From NCBI GenBank assembly GCA_034190295.1, contig JAXHSW010000201.1:1-17450 (forward strand): a DNA stretch of 17,450 nucleotides, written 5' to 3'. A program made the translations under genes and the position numbers. Position 1 is the stretch's first letter; every line of letters begins with the position of its first letter. This stretch comes from Okeania sp034190295 (GTDB lineage: Bacteria > Cyanobacteriota > Cyanobacteriia > Cyanobacteriales > Microcoleaceae). This document shows, in pieces, positions 1-7,460 of this stretch. The notes under the pieces are model-generated. The model saw only the letters and a program-made list of their open reading frames with translations. It ran no database searches and was not told where the DNA came from.

Positions 1-449
1 ATTAAGCTGCCGCACTTACTCCGAATGGCGCTCATCAGCAGAGCAATAACTATTGTCCAATAGTAATCATTGCCAAAGAAAGCGATCGCTCATCAGCAGA
101 GCAATAANNNNNNNNNNNNNNNNNNNNNNNNNNNNNNNNNNNNNNNNNNNNNNNNNNNNNNNNNNNNNNNNNNNNNNNNNNNNNNNNNNNNNNNNNNNNN
201 NNNNNNNCTATTGTCCAATAGTAATCATTGCCAAAGAAAGCGATTAAGCTGCCGCACTTACTCCGAATGGCGCTCATCAGCAGAGCAATAACTATTGTCC
301 AATAGTAATCATTGCCAAAGAAAGCGATTAAGCTGCCGCACTTACTCCGAATGGCGCTCATCAGCAGAGCAATAACTATTGTCCAATAGTAATCATTGCC
401 AAAGAAAGCGATCGCTCATCAGCAGAGCAATAACTATTGTCCAATAGAT
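1..449. repeat. 84/58-bp tandem repeat array with embedded palindrome
   Basis: Units start at CTATTGTCC at 50, 208, 292, 376 and 434. Spacing is 84 bp (208-292-376) or 58 bp (50-108, 376-434). The 58-bp form lacks 26 bp present in the long form, and its junction reads GCGATCGC (82-89 and 408-415). Each unit holds the palindrome ACTATTG-TC-CAATAGT (7-bp arms, 2-nt centre). The array starts before the window and is cut by the N gap exactly at a unit boundary, so the true copy number is unknown. There are no unique spacers, so it is not a CRISPR. No coding function is visible. Confidence 0.9.
108..207. other. Assembly gap (100 N)
   Basis: There are exactly 100 N, a conventional placeholder length. 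The base before the gap ends a 58-bp unit and the base after it begins a new unit. The gap therefore marks an unresolved or collapsed tandem array and not a measured distance. Confidence 0.95.
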
Positions 450-624
450 AAATAGTAATAATTGCTTTCGTAGGGCGATATAACTGCCGAATGGATGTTA
501 AGAACGCTACTTTCATGCAACAAAGCCAACATATACTGTAAGTAGGTAGACGCGAATAAACGTCACTATGTAACAAAATGTTTATGCACCTTATATCAAA
601 TCCGGTTGAATACTTATTAGAGTT

Positions 625-714
625 GTTGGGAGATTGGGAGATGGGGAGATGGGGGGATGGGGAGATGGGGAGATGGGGAGATGGGGGGATTGGGAGATTG
701 GGAGATTGGGAGAT
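625..714. repeat. G-rich simple repeat, (GGGGAGAT)n type
   Basis: Runs of three to six G are separated by AGAT or ATT over about 90 bp. The dense G runs could form a G-quadruplex on the plus strand (inference). The same simple repeat occurs on the other strand at 17390-17450, and both copies sit next to the same dispersed element. Confidence 0.85.
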
Positions 715-724
715 TGAAGTAATT

Positions 725-766
725 ATAGAATTATGAACATACACTGTATAACCGGATTCTATATTA
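725..766. repeat. Dispersed element, inverted copy at 17329-17370
   Basis: Forty of 42 bases match the reverse complement of 17329-17370, including ACTGTATAACCGGATTCTA. Each copy adjoins the G-rich or C-rich simple repeat in the same relative order. The simple repeat and the 42-bp element therefore form one larger dispersed unit, present in opposite orientation at the two ends of the window. Confidence 0.8.
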
Positions 767-1158
767 TACTCTTGAGATTGCTTTCCGTTCCGGAATGCTC
801 CGCAAACCTTCCACTCCGTTCCAGTCGTTTCGGACGTAGTTGTAAACTTTCCCACCTACCTACTTATAATCGGATTATGTATCAGATAGAAAATTTTTTT
901 ATATCAAATCCACTTAATTCGATATAATTGATAATTTATGGATAATAATTGATTATTTCTCCCTGTTGCCAGATGACCTGTTGCCTGTTGCCTCTTTTGG
1001 TGGAGATGTCTAATATAAACAGGACTTACGCACAGACTCTACATACAAAGAGACGAATGCCATTCGCCCCTACATATAGCGTTTTAAAGGTTGATTTGCG
1101 TAAGTCCCGATCGAATACGGAAATTGATTTCATATACATAACTCAAGGGAAAAAAGAT

Positions 1159-1977
1159 GTGAAAAAAACAATTAAAAAAGCCTTTTTAGACACAGAAGAC
1201 GGACAAATATTTTACCAAATAGGAGGAGAAGGAGAACCTCTGGTTTTACTTCACATGAATCCTCGAAGTAGCGATGAATTTAAAGAATTAATGGCAATTT
1301 TAGCCCCACAATATTGTGTTATTGCTATGGATTTTATGGGGTTAGGAAATTCAGATAAACCCCCAAGGGAATATTCTGTTTCAGACTATGCTAAAACTGT
1401 TATTTTATTGTTAGATGAATTAAGCATTGAAAAATGTAGTATTTTGGGAAGTTTAACTGGGGGTTATATTGCTGGAGAAATTGCCGTATCTTATAGCGAT
1501 CGCCTGAATAAATTAATCCTTTGTAATGTACATAGTTTTGATGCAGAAGAAGCTGAAAAAATTACTCAAATATATACTCAAGGATTTACGCTCAAAGAAG
1601 ATGGTTCCCACCTCATGGAAAGATGGTTAGCAAGAGTTGATTATGTGGGAAATGGGGAATTAAATCACCGTTGTGTTATTGATGATTTAAAAGCTTTTGG
1701 AGGGACTGTATATCCTGGGGTAGCAGTGGGGAAATATTGTGTTTCTGCCCAAGAAAGATTTAAACTTATTCAATGTCCTACCTTGGTTTGTAACGGCACT
1801 AAAGCTTTAGAAACTTTAGACAAATATGGTTTAGTAAAAGCAGAAAATCAAGGTTGGTTATCACAAGTAATTCCTCATAGCAAAAAGGTGGAAATTGAAG
1901 GAGGAAACCTGTGGATGATTAATCAAATGGCAGAAGAAATATCTACAGTTGTTGTTGATTTTTTAGATAATAATTGA
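1159..1977 (+). CDS. Alpha/beta-hydrolase-fold protein, noncanonical active site
   Basis: The product is 272 residues from a GTG at 1159, preceded by AAGGGA at 1145-1150. The open frame extends upstream to 949, but that part reads through dispersed repeats and is not homologous-looking, so I reject it. The hydrolase pattern is clear: strand PLVLLH (27-32, with the following MNP in place of the HG loop), then VIAMDFMGLGNSDKP (54-68), then the elbow region CSILGSLTGGYIAGE (93-107). In canonical members the elbow reads GxSxGG. Here it is GSLTGG (97-102), with Leu99 at the nucleophile position. The C-terminal GGH motif is GGN (248-250). Classical Ser-His hydrolysis is therefore unlikely. I recall related hydrolase-like families with HHTG in place of the Ser elbow, but I cannot assign a substrate. 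The gene stands alone, with repeats on both sides. Confidence 0.8.
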   Translation: MKKTIKKAFLDTEDGQIFYQIGGEGEPLVLLHMNPRSSDEFKELMAILAPQYCVIAMDFMGLGNSDKPPREYSVSDYAKTVILLLDELSIEKCSILGSLTGGYIAGEIAVSYSDRLNKLILCNVHSFDAEEAEKITQIYTQGFTLKEDGSHLMERWLARVDYVGNGELNHRCVIDDLKAFGGTVYPGVAVGKYCVSAQERFKLIQCPTLVCNGTKALETLDKYGLVKAENQGWLSQVIPHSKKVEIEGGNLWMINQMAEEISTVVVDFLDNN

Positions 1978-1982
1978 AGTAG

Positions 1983-2071
1983 CACTCAGCACTCAGCTAT
2001 CAGCTATCAGCTATCAGCTTTTCAAGGTATATAAGAGGACTGTTCCCTTGAAATTTTAGCTGACAGCTAGT
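1983..2071. repeat. Heptamer tandem repeat plus inverted repeat downstream of the hydrolase gene
   Basis: CAGCTAT-type heptamers repeat over about 1990-2018. They are followed by arms TTTCAAGG (2020-2027) and CCTTGAAA (2046-2053), a perfect 8-bp stem around an 18-nt loop. Flanking AGCT-rich sequence (TATCAGCT against AGCTGACA) extends the pairing imperfectly. It begins a few bases past the stop codon at 1975-1977 and may act as a 3' end structure. No clear T run follows, so terminator activity is uncertain. Confidence 0.5.
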
Positions 2072-2165
2072 TAAATGAAAAATCCATCTATTAGGAGTTT
2101 AATATAAAATCCGGTTAATTAGTGATAAAAAAAACTTTCTCCTTTTCCTCCTCTTCTTCTTTCTT

Positions 2166-2181
2166 CCCCTCCTGGGAGGGG
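2166..2181. repeat. CCCCTCC/GGAGGGG palindrome
   Basis: CCCCTCC (2166-2172) and GGAGGGG (2175-2181) are perfect complements with a 2-nt centre, followed by TTAGGGGTGGG. It lies just downstream of the minus-strand DUF3598-like gene. It resembles a common dispersed cyanobacterial palindrome and could cap that transcript. No function can be shown. Confidence 0.45.
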
Positions 2182-2228
2182 TTAGGGGTGGGTTGACTCC
2201 TGAGAACTGACTCCTCATTTATAACTAT

Positions 2229-2801
2229 TCAACTTACTCTTTCTTCTTTAATTATTGTTCGTTTAACTATTTGATGATTATTAAACCAGTGCCAAGTTCT
2301 AGCGTGATGATTATTATCGGGACTAATATTAATCATTTCATAGATATAGAAATCTGGCATTCCTTTATAAGTAATCCACAAAATAATTGTTGAATCATCA
2401 ACTTCCCAAGCATAACCATCCAACCTTTCTGTATCAAACAAAATCTTTTTATCCCCATAAATTCCAGGAAATTTATACTCTTCTTTTTTACCGATAAATT
2501 GTGGTTTAAAGCCGACCCTTTTAAGGGGAAAAAATAAAAAACTTTTCCTTTGAATCAATCCTCTTCTTTTCAAGGAGAGGTAATATAATTATTAATTATT
2601 AATTATTAATTATTGAACATCTTCCCACTGATAACGATTAGTTTGAAAATAGGGATATTCTCCATTATCTGGAAATTGACAAGTTAAATGAGAATTATGG
2701 CGATCGATAATATTTCCCTCATTATCTACTATTGTATATGTTCCTTTCCAATCTCCTTCATGGCGCACTAATACGGGCATTTCTTCTCTGATTTTGGACA
2801 T
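2229..2801 (-). pseudogene. DUF3598-like (lipocalin-type) protein, broken by an insertion
   Basis: The N-terminal 61 residues (2801 down to 2619) contain MPVLVRHEGDW and the HLTCQFPDNGEYPY stretch. The C-terminal part (2492 down to 2229) contains FDTERLDGYAWEVDDST, YEMINISPDNNHHARTWHWF and IIKEERV. Together they give one protein of about 148 residues of a small cyanobacterial family that I recognise as DUF3598-like. Both halves are in the same frame, but about 126 bp (2493-2618) separate them and bring TAA stops immediately after WEDVQ. The AT-rich insert holds a heptamer repeat. A TTG at 2573 could restart the second half, but that would begin with insert-encoded residues, so I read the gene as inactivated. 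The family assignment is from memory of conserved segments, not from a search. Confidence 0.7.
2493..2618. repeat. Insert splitting the DUF3598-like gene
   Basis: The boundaries are inferred from where protein similarity stops (after codon GAT at 2619-2621) and resumes (GGT AAA AAA at 2492). The 126 bp, a multiple of three, include a heptamer ATTAATT repeat (about 2582-2614) and a TTTTAAGGGG-containing segment. No transposase and no obvious terminal inverted repeats are visible. It could be a short interspersed repeat or a tandem-repeat expansion. Confidence 0.5.
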
Positions 2802-2858
2802 AATCTAACTCCTGATGGGGCAAAGATAATTATGTTATAGCAGAAGGAATAAGGAAAA

Positions 2859-3362
2859 GTAAATTTGTAGGTTGGGTTGACGCCAGGTTAGCGGAGCTTA
2901 TCCGGAGGATAAACCCAACAAAAATAAGTATATATTGGACTGCACTACCGCTTTTTATGTTGCCTTTCATGTTAGATGATAAACGGTGCGTTACGCTTTG
3001 CTAACACACCCTACTGGACTAATATTCTAGTAAATTTGTAGGTTGGGTTGACGCCAGGTTAGCGGAGCTTATCCGGAGGATAAACCCAACAAAAATAAGT
3101 ATATATTGGACTGCACTACCGCTTTTTATGTTGCCTTTCATGTTAGATGATAAACGGTGCGTTACGCTTTGCTAACACACCCTACTGGACTAATATTCTA
3201 GTAAATTTGTAGGTTGGGTTGACGCCAGGTTAGCGGAGCTTATCCGGAGGATAAACCCAACAAAAATAAGTATATATTGGACTGCACTACAGCTTTTTAT
3301 GCTGCCTTTCATGTTAGATGATAAACGGTGCGTTACGCTTTGCTAACACACCCTACTGGACT
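2859..3362. repeat. Three tandem 171-bp repeats
   Basis: Copies begin with GTAAATTTGTAGG at 2859, 3030 and 3201, so the period is exactly 171 bp. Copies 1 and 2 look identical. Copy 3 has two substitutions (ACCGC to ACAGC, ATGTTGCC to ATGCTGCC) and stops short at about 3362. Each unit joins a GTAGGTTGGGTT...AACCCAAC palindromic module to a GGTGCGTTACGC...ACACACCCTAC module, both dispersed repeat types. No ORF is supported. This array fills the gap between the DUF3598-like relic and the NACHT gene. Confidence 0.92.
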
Positions 3363-3450
3363 ACAATTCTTTTAACATCGGGAATTTACAGAAATTTAAC
3401 TGTAGATATACAAATATATTGAGCAAAAATTAAAGGAGAAAATATTAACT

Positions 3451-6400
3451 ATGGCAAGTAAACTCTGGCGGAATATTTGGCGAGTTCTCAACACAGAAAT
3501 AGAATTGAATTTATCGGAAACTGTTAAAGGTGGGGTTGAGTCTGGTAAGGCGGTTTTGGAAATAGCAAAAGCTCTACAAGAAAATAAGGATGCTAAAGAA
3601 TTAAAACCTTTTATTGAAAATATTGATTCTGTTCTAGATGTGTTAAATTCTCCCCTGGGAAAAGTTGCCGGGGCGGGTTTACCTTTTTTGCCTATTGCAA
3701 CTGGAATTATTACTTTTATTATTGAAAAAACTCGTCAAGAACCAACTTTAGAAGATGAAGTACAATTGGTGGCTCAGGTAGCTTATTTAGAAAGTTTACG
3801 AAGATTTTTAATAGACCATCCTGAAATATCGGAAAAACTGACAGAAACTGAGGCATCGGAGGCGGTAAAAAAACAGATTAAAAAATTGGATGAAGAAATT
3901 GATTTTAATGACCGATATGCTAAGGATACTTTGATTTGTTTCTATGATTCACCTTTGAGGGAAAAGTTTGATGAAATTTTGGTTAAACGTCTTAAAGAAT
4001 CTGGTTTAGCTGAAAATCAAGCCAAAATAGTTACTGAAAGAATTTCTCGCAATACCCACCGTTATATGAAAGAAGCAGTGGTAGACGTGAAAGACAATGC
4101 TAAAAAATTAGCCGGAATTTATGGGTATGGGTGGCAGCAAGATTTGGAAATTTATGGCAGTATTGATAAATATTTAGAGAAGAATATTGCTACTAAACCA
4201 GACGAAGAAGTATTTGATGAAAAATTCACTTTTAGACAAATTTATGTGCCACTAGAAGTTAAGCCTGTTAACTCTAATGGGGAGATTAAAACAACAGCAA
4301 CGCCCCAGAATATTGAGGAGTGGGCAAAAACTATTTTGTTGGATGAAAAGAAACACAAACAGGTGTTATTTATTCAAGCGGGGCCAGGAAGAGGAAAAAG
4401 TGTATTTTGCCGAATGTTTGCCGACTGGGTACGTCAGGAATTACATCCTATATATACGCCGATTTTAATTCGGTTGCGGGATGTCAGAAATTTTGCAGCA
4501 AATATTGATGAAACTTTAGCTGATGCGGTGGGTTGGAATTTTGTTACTAGCGATAGTGGTTGGTTGACAGACCACAATACTCGATTTCTGTTTTTGCTGG
4601 ATGGGTTTGATGAATTGTTGTTGGAACGTGGCGCCAGTAATGAGTTGAAAGATTTTTTATACCAGGTGGCACAGTTTCAGAAACGGGGATCAGAAAATAA
4701 CGAGCGCGGTCATCGGGTGTTAATTACTGGAAGACCGTTGGCACTTTATGGAATTGAAAGGTTGATGCCTCCTAACTTGGAGCGGGTGAGTATTTTGCCG
4801 ATGGATGACGAAATTCAGCAACGGTGGTTTAATAAGTGGCAGACTATTGTTGCGGAAGAGGAAACAACAAAATTTAAGGAGTTTTTGCAGAGTCAAGAAT
4901 GTCCGAAGCAGGTTAAGGAGTTGGCACGGGAACCACTTTTGTTGTATTTGCTAGCTGCAATGCACCGGGATAAGCAGTTAAAGGTAGAGATGTTTGCTAA
5001 TGCTGATGTTGGTGGGGCGAAAGTCTCGGTCTATGAGCAAGCGTTGGAATGGGTGCTGGAGAAGCAGCGAGTAGAAGATGGCAGAAATCTTAATCCAGAA
5101 ATTACCAAATTAGACCCAGAAGATTTAGAAATTTTGTTGGCAGAAGCGGGGTTGTGTGTGGTGCAGTCTGGTGGAGAATATGCTGCTATAAAAATGATTG
5201 AAGACCGACTGCTGAAACAGGGATATAAGGAGTTGCAGGATTTAATTGAGAATGCTCGGCAAAATAAGCGAGAGGATGGATTGAAAAATGCTTTAGCTGC
5301 TTTTTATTTGAAGTCCGCAGCAGCGGCAGAAAATTCGGTCGAGTTTTTCCACAAGAGTTTTGGTGAGTTTCTCTGTGCAAAACGGATGGTGGAAAGTCTG
5401 GAAGATTTGACGGAGAAAACTGGGAAGCGAGGTAAGACTTATGCGGTGTCTGATGAGGAGTTGGAGTGGCGGGTTTACGATCTTTTTGGTTATGGCCGTT
5501 TGACAGTAGAAGTTGTGGAATATTTGATGGCATTGTTGGTGAAGAGTGAGGTTGAGTTGGTGGTGTTGTTTGAGCGGTTGCATGGGTTTTATCTAGACTG
5601 GTGTGATGGGACATTTATTGAGGCAACGGAGGAAACTTTACCTCAGAAGAAGGGGAGGCAGTTGCAGCAGTGGGGTCTTGAGTCGGGGCAACGTCGGGTG
5701 GATATTTATACGGGGTTGAATGTGCTGATTTTGTTGTTTGAGTTGCATCGTTATGGGCAGTCTCAGGAGGAATTGCGGGAGGAGTTGCATTTTTATCCTT
5801 GTGGTAAACTTGGTGGTGAAAATTTTGAGGAAACTCGTCTGTTGCGGATTATTGGTTATAGTCAATGTCTTGAGGTTAGTGCTTTTGTGGAAATAGTAGG
5901 TAAGTTTCTCAGAGGTGCCAACCTCAGTCGTGCCTACCTAAGAGGTTCTTACCTCAGAGATGCCGACTTCAGTAGTGCCGACTTCAGTGGTGTCAACCTC
6001 AGTGGTGCCAACCTCAGAGATGCCGACTTCAGAGATACCTACCTCAGTGCTGCCTACTTCAGTGGTGCCGACCTCAGTAATGCCAATCTTAGTAATGCCG
6101 ACCTCAGTGATGCTTACCTCAGTAATGCCGACCTCAGTGATGCTTACCTCAGTAATGCCGACCTCAGTGATGCTTACCTCAGTAATGCTTACCTCAGTGG
6201 TGCCGACCTCAGTGGTGCCGACCTCAGTAATGCCAATATCAGTGGTGCTTACCTCAGTAATGCCGACCTCAGTGCTGCCAATCTCAGTAATGCCGACCTC
6301 AGTGCTGCCGACTTTAGCGGTGCTTACTTCAGAGATGCCAACCTCAGCGGTGCCAACCTCAGTAATATCAAATGGGATAACTACACTCAATGGTCAAATA

Positions 6401-6498
6401 CTATCGGTTTACATGAAGCAATAGGAGTTCTAGAAGACCTACAACAAAATCCAGAATTTGCCGCAGCAGTTGCTCAGTCCGAAGCAGCAAGTTTGTAG
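3451..6498 (+). CDS. NACHT-domain STAND NTPase with C-terminal pentapeptide repeats
   Basis: This is a 1015-residue protein. Its ATG follows AAGGAG (3433-3438) by 12 nt. Residues 1-250 are helical and unassigned, with a hydrophobic segment at 77-91 (GLPFLPIATGIITFI). The NACHT domain spans about 300-450: Walker A GPGRGKS (311-317), Walker B FLFLLDGFDEL (379-389), and arginine-bearing ITGRP (425-429). FFHKSFGEFLCAKRM (632-646) matches the FxHxSFxEF motif often found C-terminal to NACHT. Thirty uninterrupted pentapeptides, A(D/N/Y)LSx type, fill 823-972, ahead of a 43-residue tail. STAND NTPases of this shape are regulated switches that oligomerise on ligand binding, and several bacterial NACHT proteins act in antiphage defence. 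Here the effector would be the unassigned N terminus and the sensor the pentapeptide solenoid (inference). It is monocistronic, with repeats on one side and a toxin-antitoxin cluster on the other. Regulation of something other than immunity is also possible. Confidence 0.9.
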   Translation: MASKLWRNIWRVLNTEIELNLSETVKGGVESGKAVLEIAKALQENKDAKELKPFIENIDSVLDVLNSPLGKVAGAGLPFLPIATGIITFIIEKTRQEPTLEDEVQLVAQVAYLESLRRFLIDHPEISEKLTETEASEAVKKQIKKLDEEIDFNDRYAKDTLICFYDSPLREKFDEILVKRLKESGLAENQAKIVTERISRNTHRYMKEAVVDVKDNAKKLAGIYGYGWQQDLEIYGSIDKYLEKNIATKPDEEVFDEKFTFRQIYVPLEVKPVNSNGEIKTTATPQNIEEWAKTILLDEKKHKQVLFIQAGPGRGKSVFCRMFADWVRQELHPIYTPILIRLRDVRNFAANIDETLADAVGWNFVTSDSGWLTDHNTRFLFLLDGFDELLLERGASNELKDFLYQVAQFQKRGSENNERGHRVLITGRPLALYGIERLMPPNLERVSILPMDDEIQQRWFNKWQTIVAEEETTKFKEFLQSQECPKQVKELAREPLLLYLLAAMHRDKQLKVEMFANADVGGAKVSVYEQALEWVLEKQRVEDGRNLNPEITKLDPEDLEILLAEAGLCVVQSGGEYAAIKMIEDRLLKQGYKELQDLIENARQNKREDGLKNALAAFYLKSAAAAENSVEFFHKSFGEFLCAKRMVESLEDLTEKTGKRGKTYAVSDEELEWRVYDLFGYGRLTVEVVEYLMALLVKSEVELVVLFERLHGFYLDWCDGTFIEATEETLPQKKGRQLQQWGLESGQRRVDIYTGLNVLILLFELHRYGQSQEELREELHFYPCGKLGGENFEETRLLRIIGYSQCLEVSAFVEIVGKFLRGANLSRAYLRGSYLRDADFSSADFSGVNLSGANLRDADFRDTYLSAAYFSGADLSNANLSNADLSDAYLSNADLSDAYLSNADLSDAYLSNAYLSGADLSGADLSNANISGAYLSNADLSAANLSNADLSAADFSGAYFRDANLSGANLSNIKWDNYTQWSNTIGLHEAIGVLEDLQQNPEFAAAVAQSEAASL
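5917..6366 (+). repeat. 15-bp coding repeat (30 pentapeptides)
   Basis: Thirty 15-bp units encode residues 823-972. Nucleotide similarity between units is very high, and a 30-bp double unit coding ADLSD-AYLSN recurs nearly unchanged at about 6096-6185. This points to recent internal amplification. The periodicity also leaves long spurious open frames on the other frames and strand. Confidence 0.9.
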
Positions 6499-6524
6499 GT
6501 TGGGTTGACGAAAGGAAACCCAAC
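6499..6524 (+). terminator. Hairpin after the NACHT gene
   Basis: GTTGGGTT (6499-6506) pairs perfectly with AACCCAAC (6517-6524) around a 10-nt loop, starting right after the stop codon. No T run follows, so it may be a 3' stabilising structure or a dispersed repeat and not an intrinsic terminator. Confidence 0.4.
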
Positions 6525-6751
6525 ACCAAGATGTATCTGTTGCGTTGCCCGAAAGTGTCATATCGGGGTTTTCCCCCATGAACAATTTTCGTAAGAAGAC
6601 CTTAAGGAAACACAACAACAATCTTGTATATGTTGGGTTGCGCTTCCACTTAACTCTACCTACGCTATAAGCGATCGCTCCTCAACAGACATTTTTTATG
6701 TTACTATCAAAACCATAACCCAAACAACATAGAAAAAAAGGAAATTATAGA
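6525..6751. other. Intergenic region before the VapBC-like pair
   Basis: No gene is seen. It contains another TGTTGGGTTGCG repeat fragment (about 6630) and a HIP1 site at 6671-6678. The ribosome binding sequence AAGGAA of the next gene lies at 6738-6743. Confidence 0.5.
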
Positions 6752-6985
6752 GTGAGCCAAAACATTGTGTCCTTAGAAAATGTAGCTCGGCAAATAGATC
6801 GCATGACCCTCGACCAACAGTTAGAACTCATGGCTTATATCGCCCGCAAGATTCAGCAATCTCAATCTGCATCAGACAAAAAACCTTCATTAAAAAGTAT
6901 CATCGGCACTGGAAAAGGGTGTTTTGCCACTCCAGAAGCAGCAGATAATTTTATTAGTGAGGAGCGAGACCAATGGCAATCTTAG
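6752..6985 (+). CDS. VapB-like antitoxin of a PIN toxin
   Basis: The product is 77 residues from a GTG at 6752, with AAGGAA about 9 nt upstream. The N-terminal half is helical (SLENVARQIDRMTLDQQLELMAYIARKI). The C-terminal half carries KSIIGTGKGCFATPEAADNFISEERDQW, a flexible tail of the kind that binds a PIN toxin. No DNA-binding fold can be confirmed by eye. Its end overlaps the toxin gene start by 13 bp, which supports translational coupling. The antitoxin role rests mainly on size, order and overlap with the PIN gene. Confidence 0.75.
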   Translation: MSQNIVSLENVARQIDRMTLDQQLELMAYIARKIQQSQSASDKKPSLKSIIGTGKGCFATPEAADNFISEERDQWQS

Positions 6986-7419
6986 AAGCGATCGCTGGAA
7001 CCAGAATCTATTTAGACACCAATATTTTTATTTATGCAATCGAGGGATATGCCAAATTTGAAACTGAATTAAACGAATTATTTGAAGCATTCGATACGGG
7101 AAATTTGCAAGCCATTACCAGCGAGTTAACTTTAGCAGAAGTTTTGGTAAAACCCTTAATTGATAACAACGCAAAAGTTTGCTCAGTTTATGAAAATGCT
7201 ATCCAAAATTCCCAAGTTCTTGAAGTAGTACCAATTAATCGGACAATTTTAAGAGAATCAGCTCGATTAAGAAGCACGATTAATATAAGATTGCCAGATG
7301 CCATTCATGCAGCAACAGCTATTTTAAATGGATGCACAACTTTTCTAACTAATGATAAACGGTTAGAAGAACTTTCTGGTATTCATGTTGTTGTTTTATC
7401 TAATTTGTTGTCTCCTTAA
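6973..7419 (+). CDS. vapC: PIN-domain ribonuclease toxin (VapC type)
   Basis: The product is 148 residues. PIN acidic residues are all present: Asp15 in RIYLDTNIFIY, Glu56 in LTLAEVL, Asp109 in RLPDAIHAATA and Asp128 in FLTNDKRL. These normally bind Mg2+/Mn2+ in an RNA-cleaving centre, and VapC toxins cut tRNA or rRNA when freed from antitoxin. The start overlaps the upstream antitoxin, and a HIP1 octamer (6988-6995) falls in codons 6-8. The pair looks intact and functional. Its RNA target cannot be read from sequence. Confidence 0.88.
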   Translation: MAILEAIAGTRIYLDTNIFIYAIEGYAKFETELNELFEAFDTGNLQAITSELTLAEVLVKPLIDNNAKVCSVYENAIQNSQVLEVVPINRTILRESARLRSTINIRLPDAIHAATAILNGCTTFLTNDKRLEELSGIHVVVLSNLLSP

Positions 7420-7460
7420 TTATAATATTTATATCAAAGCAATTTGAAGGAATAAAAATT

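Larger units (their letters stand above)
450..1158. other. Gene-free, repeat-rich stretch
   Basis: No open frame here looks like a protein: the open frames run through simple repeats and have no recognisable domain. It holds the G-rich repeat (625-714), a dispersed AATCCGGTT-type motif (near 594-611, 725-766 and, degenerate, near 900), a GTTGCCT heptamer repeat around 963-990, and a GAATGCCATTCGCCCCTAC-type dispersed repeat around 1055-1073. The last is related to the hairpin at 11477-11520. Confidence 0.6.

Noticed and set aside
1..449. Possible CRISPR array
   Set aside because: Units are directly adjacent without unique spacers, and no cas genes are near.
376..855. Minus-strand open frame of 159 codons
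   Set aside because: It is built from the tandem repeat and the G-rich simple repeat (PISPSPHLPIS), with no domain or start signal.
949..1158. N-terminal extension of the hydrolase frame
   Set aside because: This part translates heptamer and GAATGCCATTCGCCCC-type repeats. The GTG at 1159 has a ribosome binding sequence and fits the fold.
2859..3362. Possible CRISPR or origin iterons
   Set aside because: The 171-bp period is too long, there are no spacers, no replication gene is near, and the parts match dispersed repeats.
5186..5865. Minus-strand open frames opposite the NACHT gene
   Set aside because: Low-complexity translations rich in Pro, Gln and Thr, antisense to a clearly coding region.
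5938..6424. Long open frames on both strands with TEVGI/PTSVMP repeats
   Set aside because: They are shadows of the 15-bp pentapeptide-coding repeat. The NACHT frame has the domains and a continuous 1015-residue protein.
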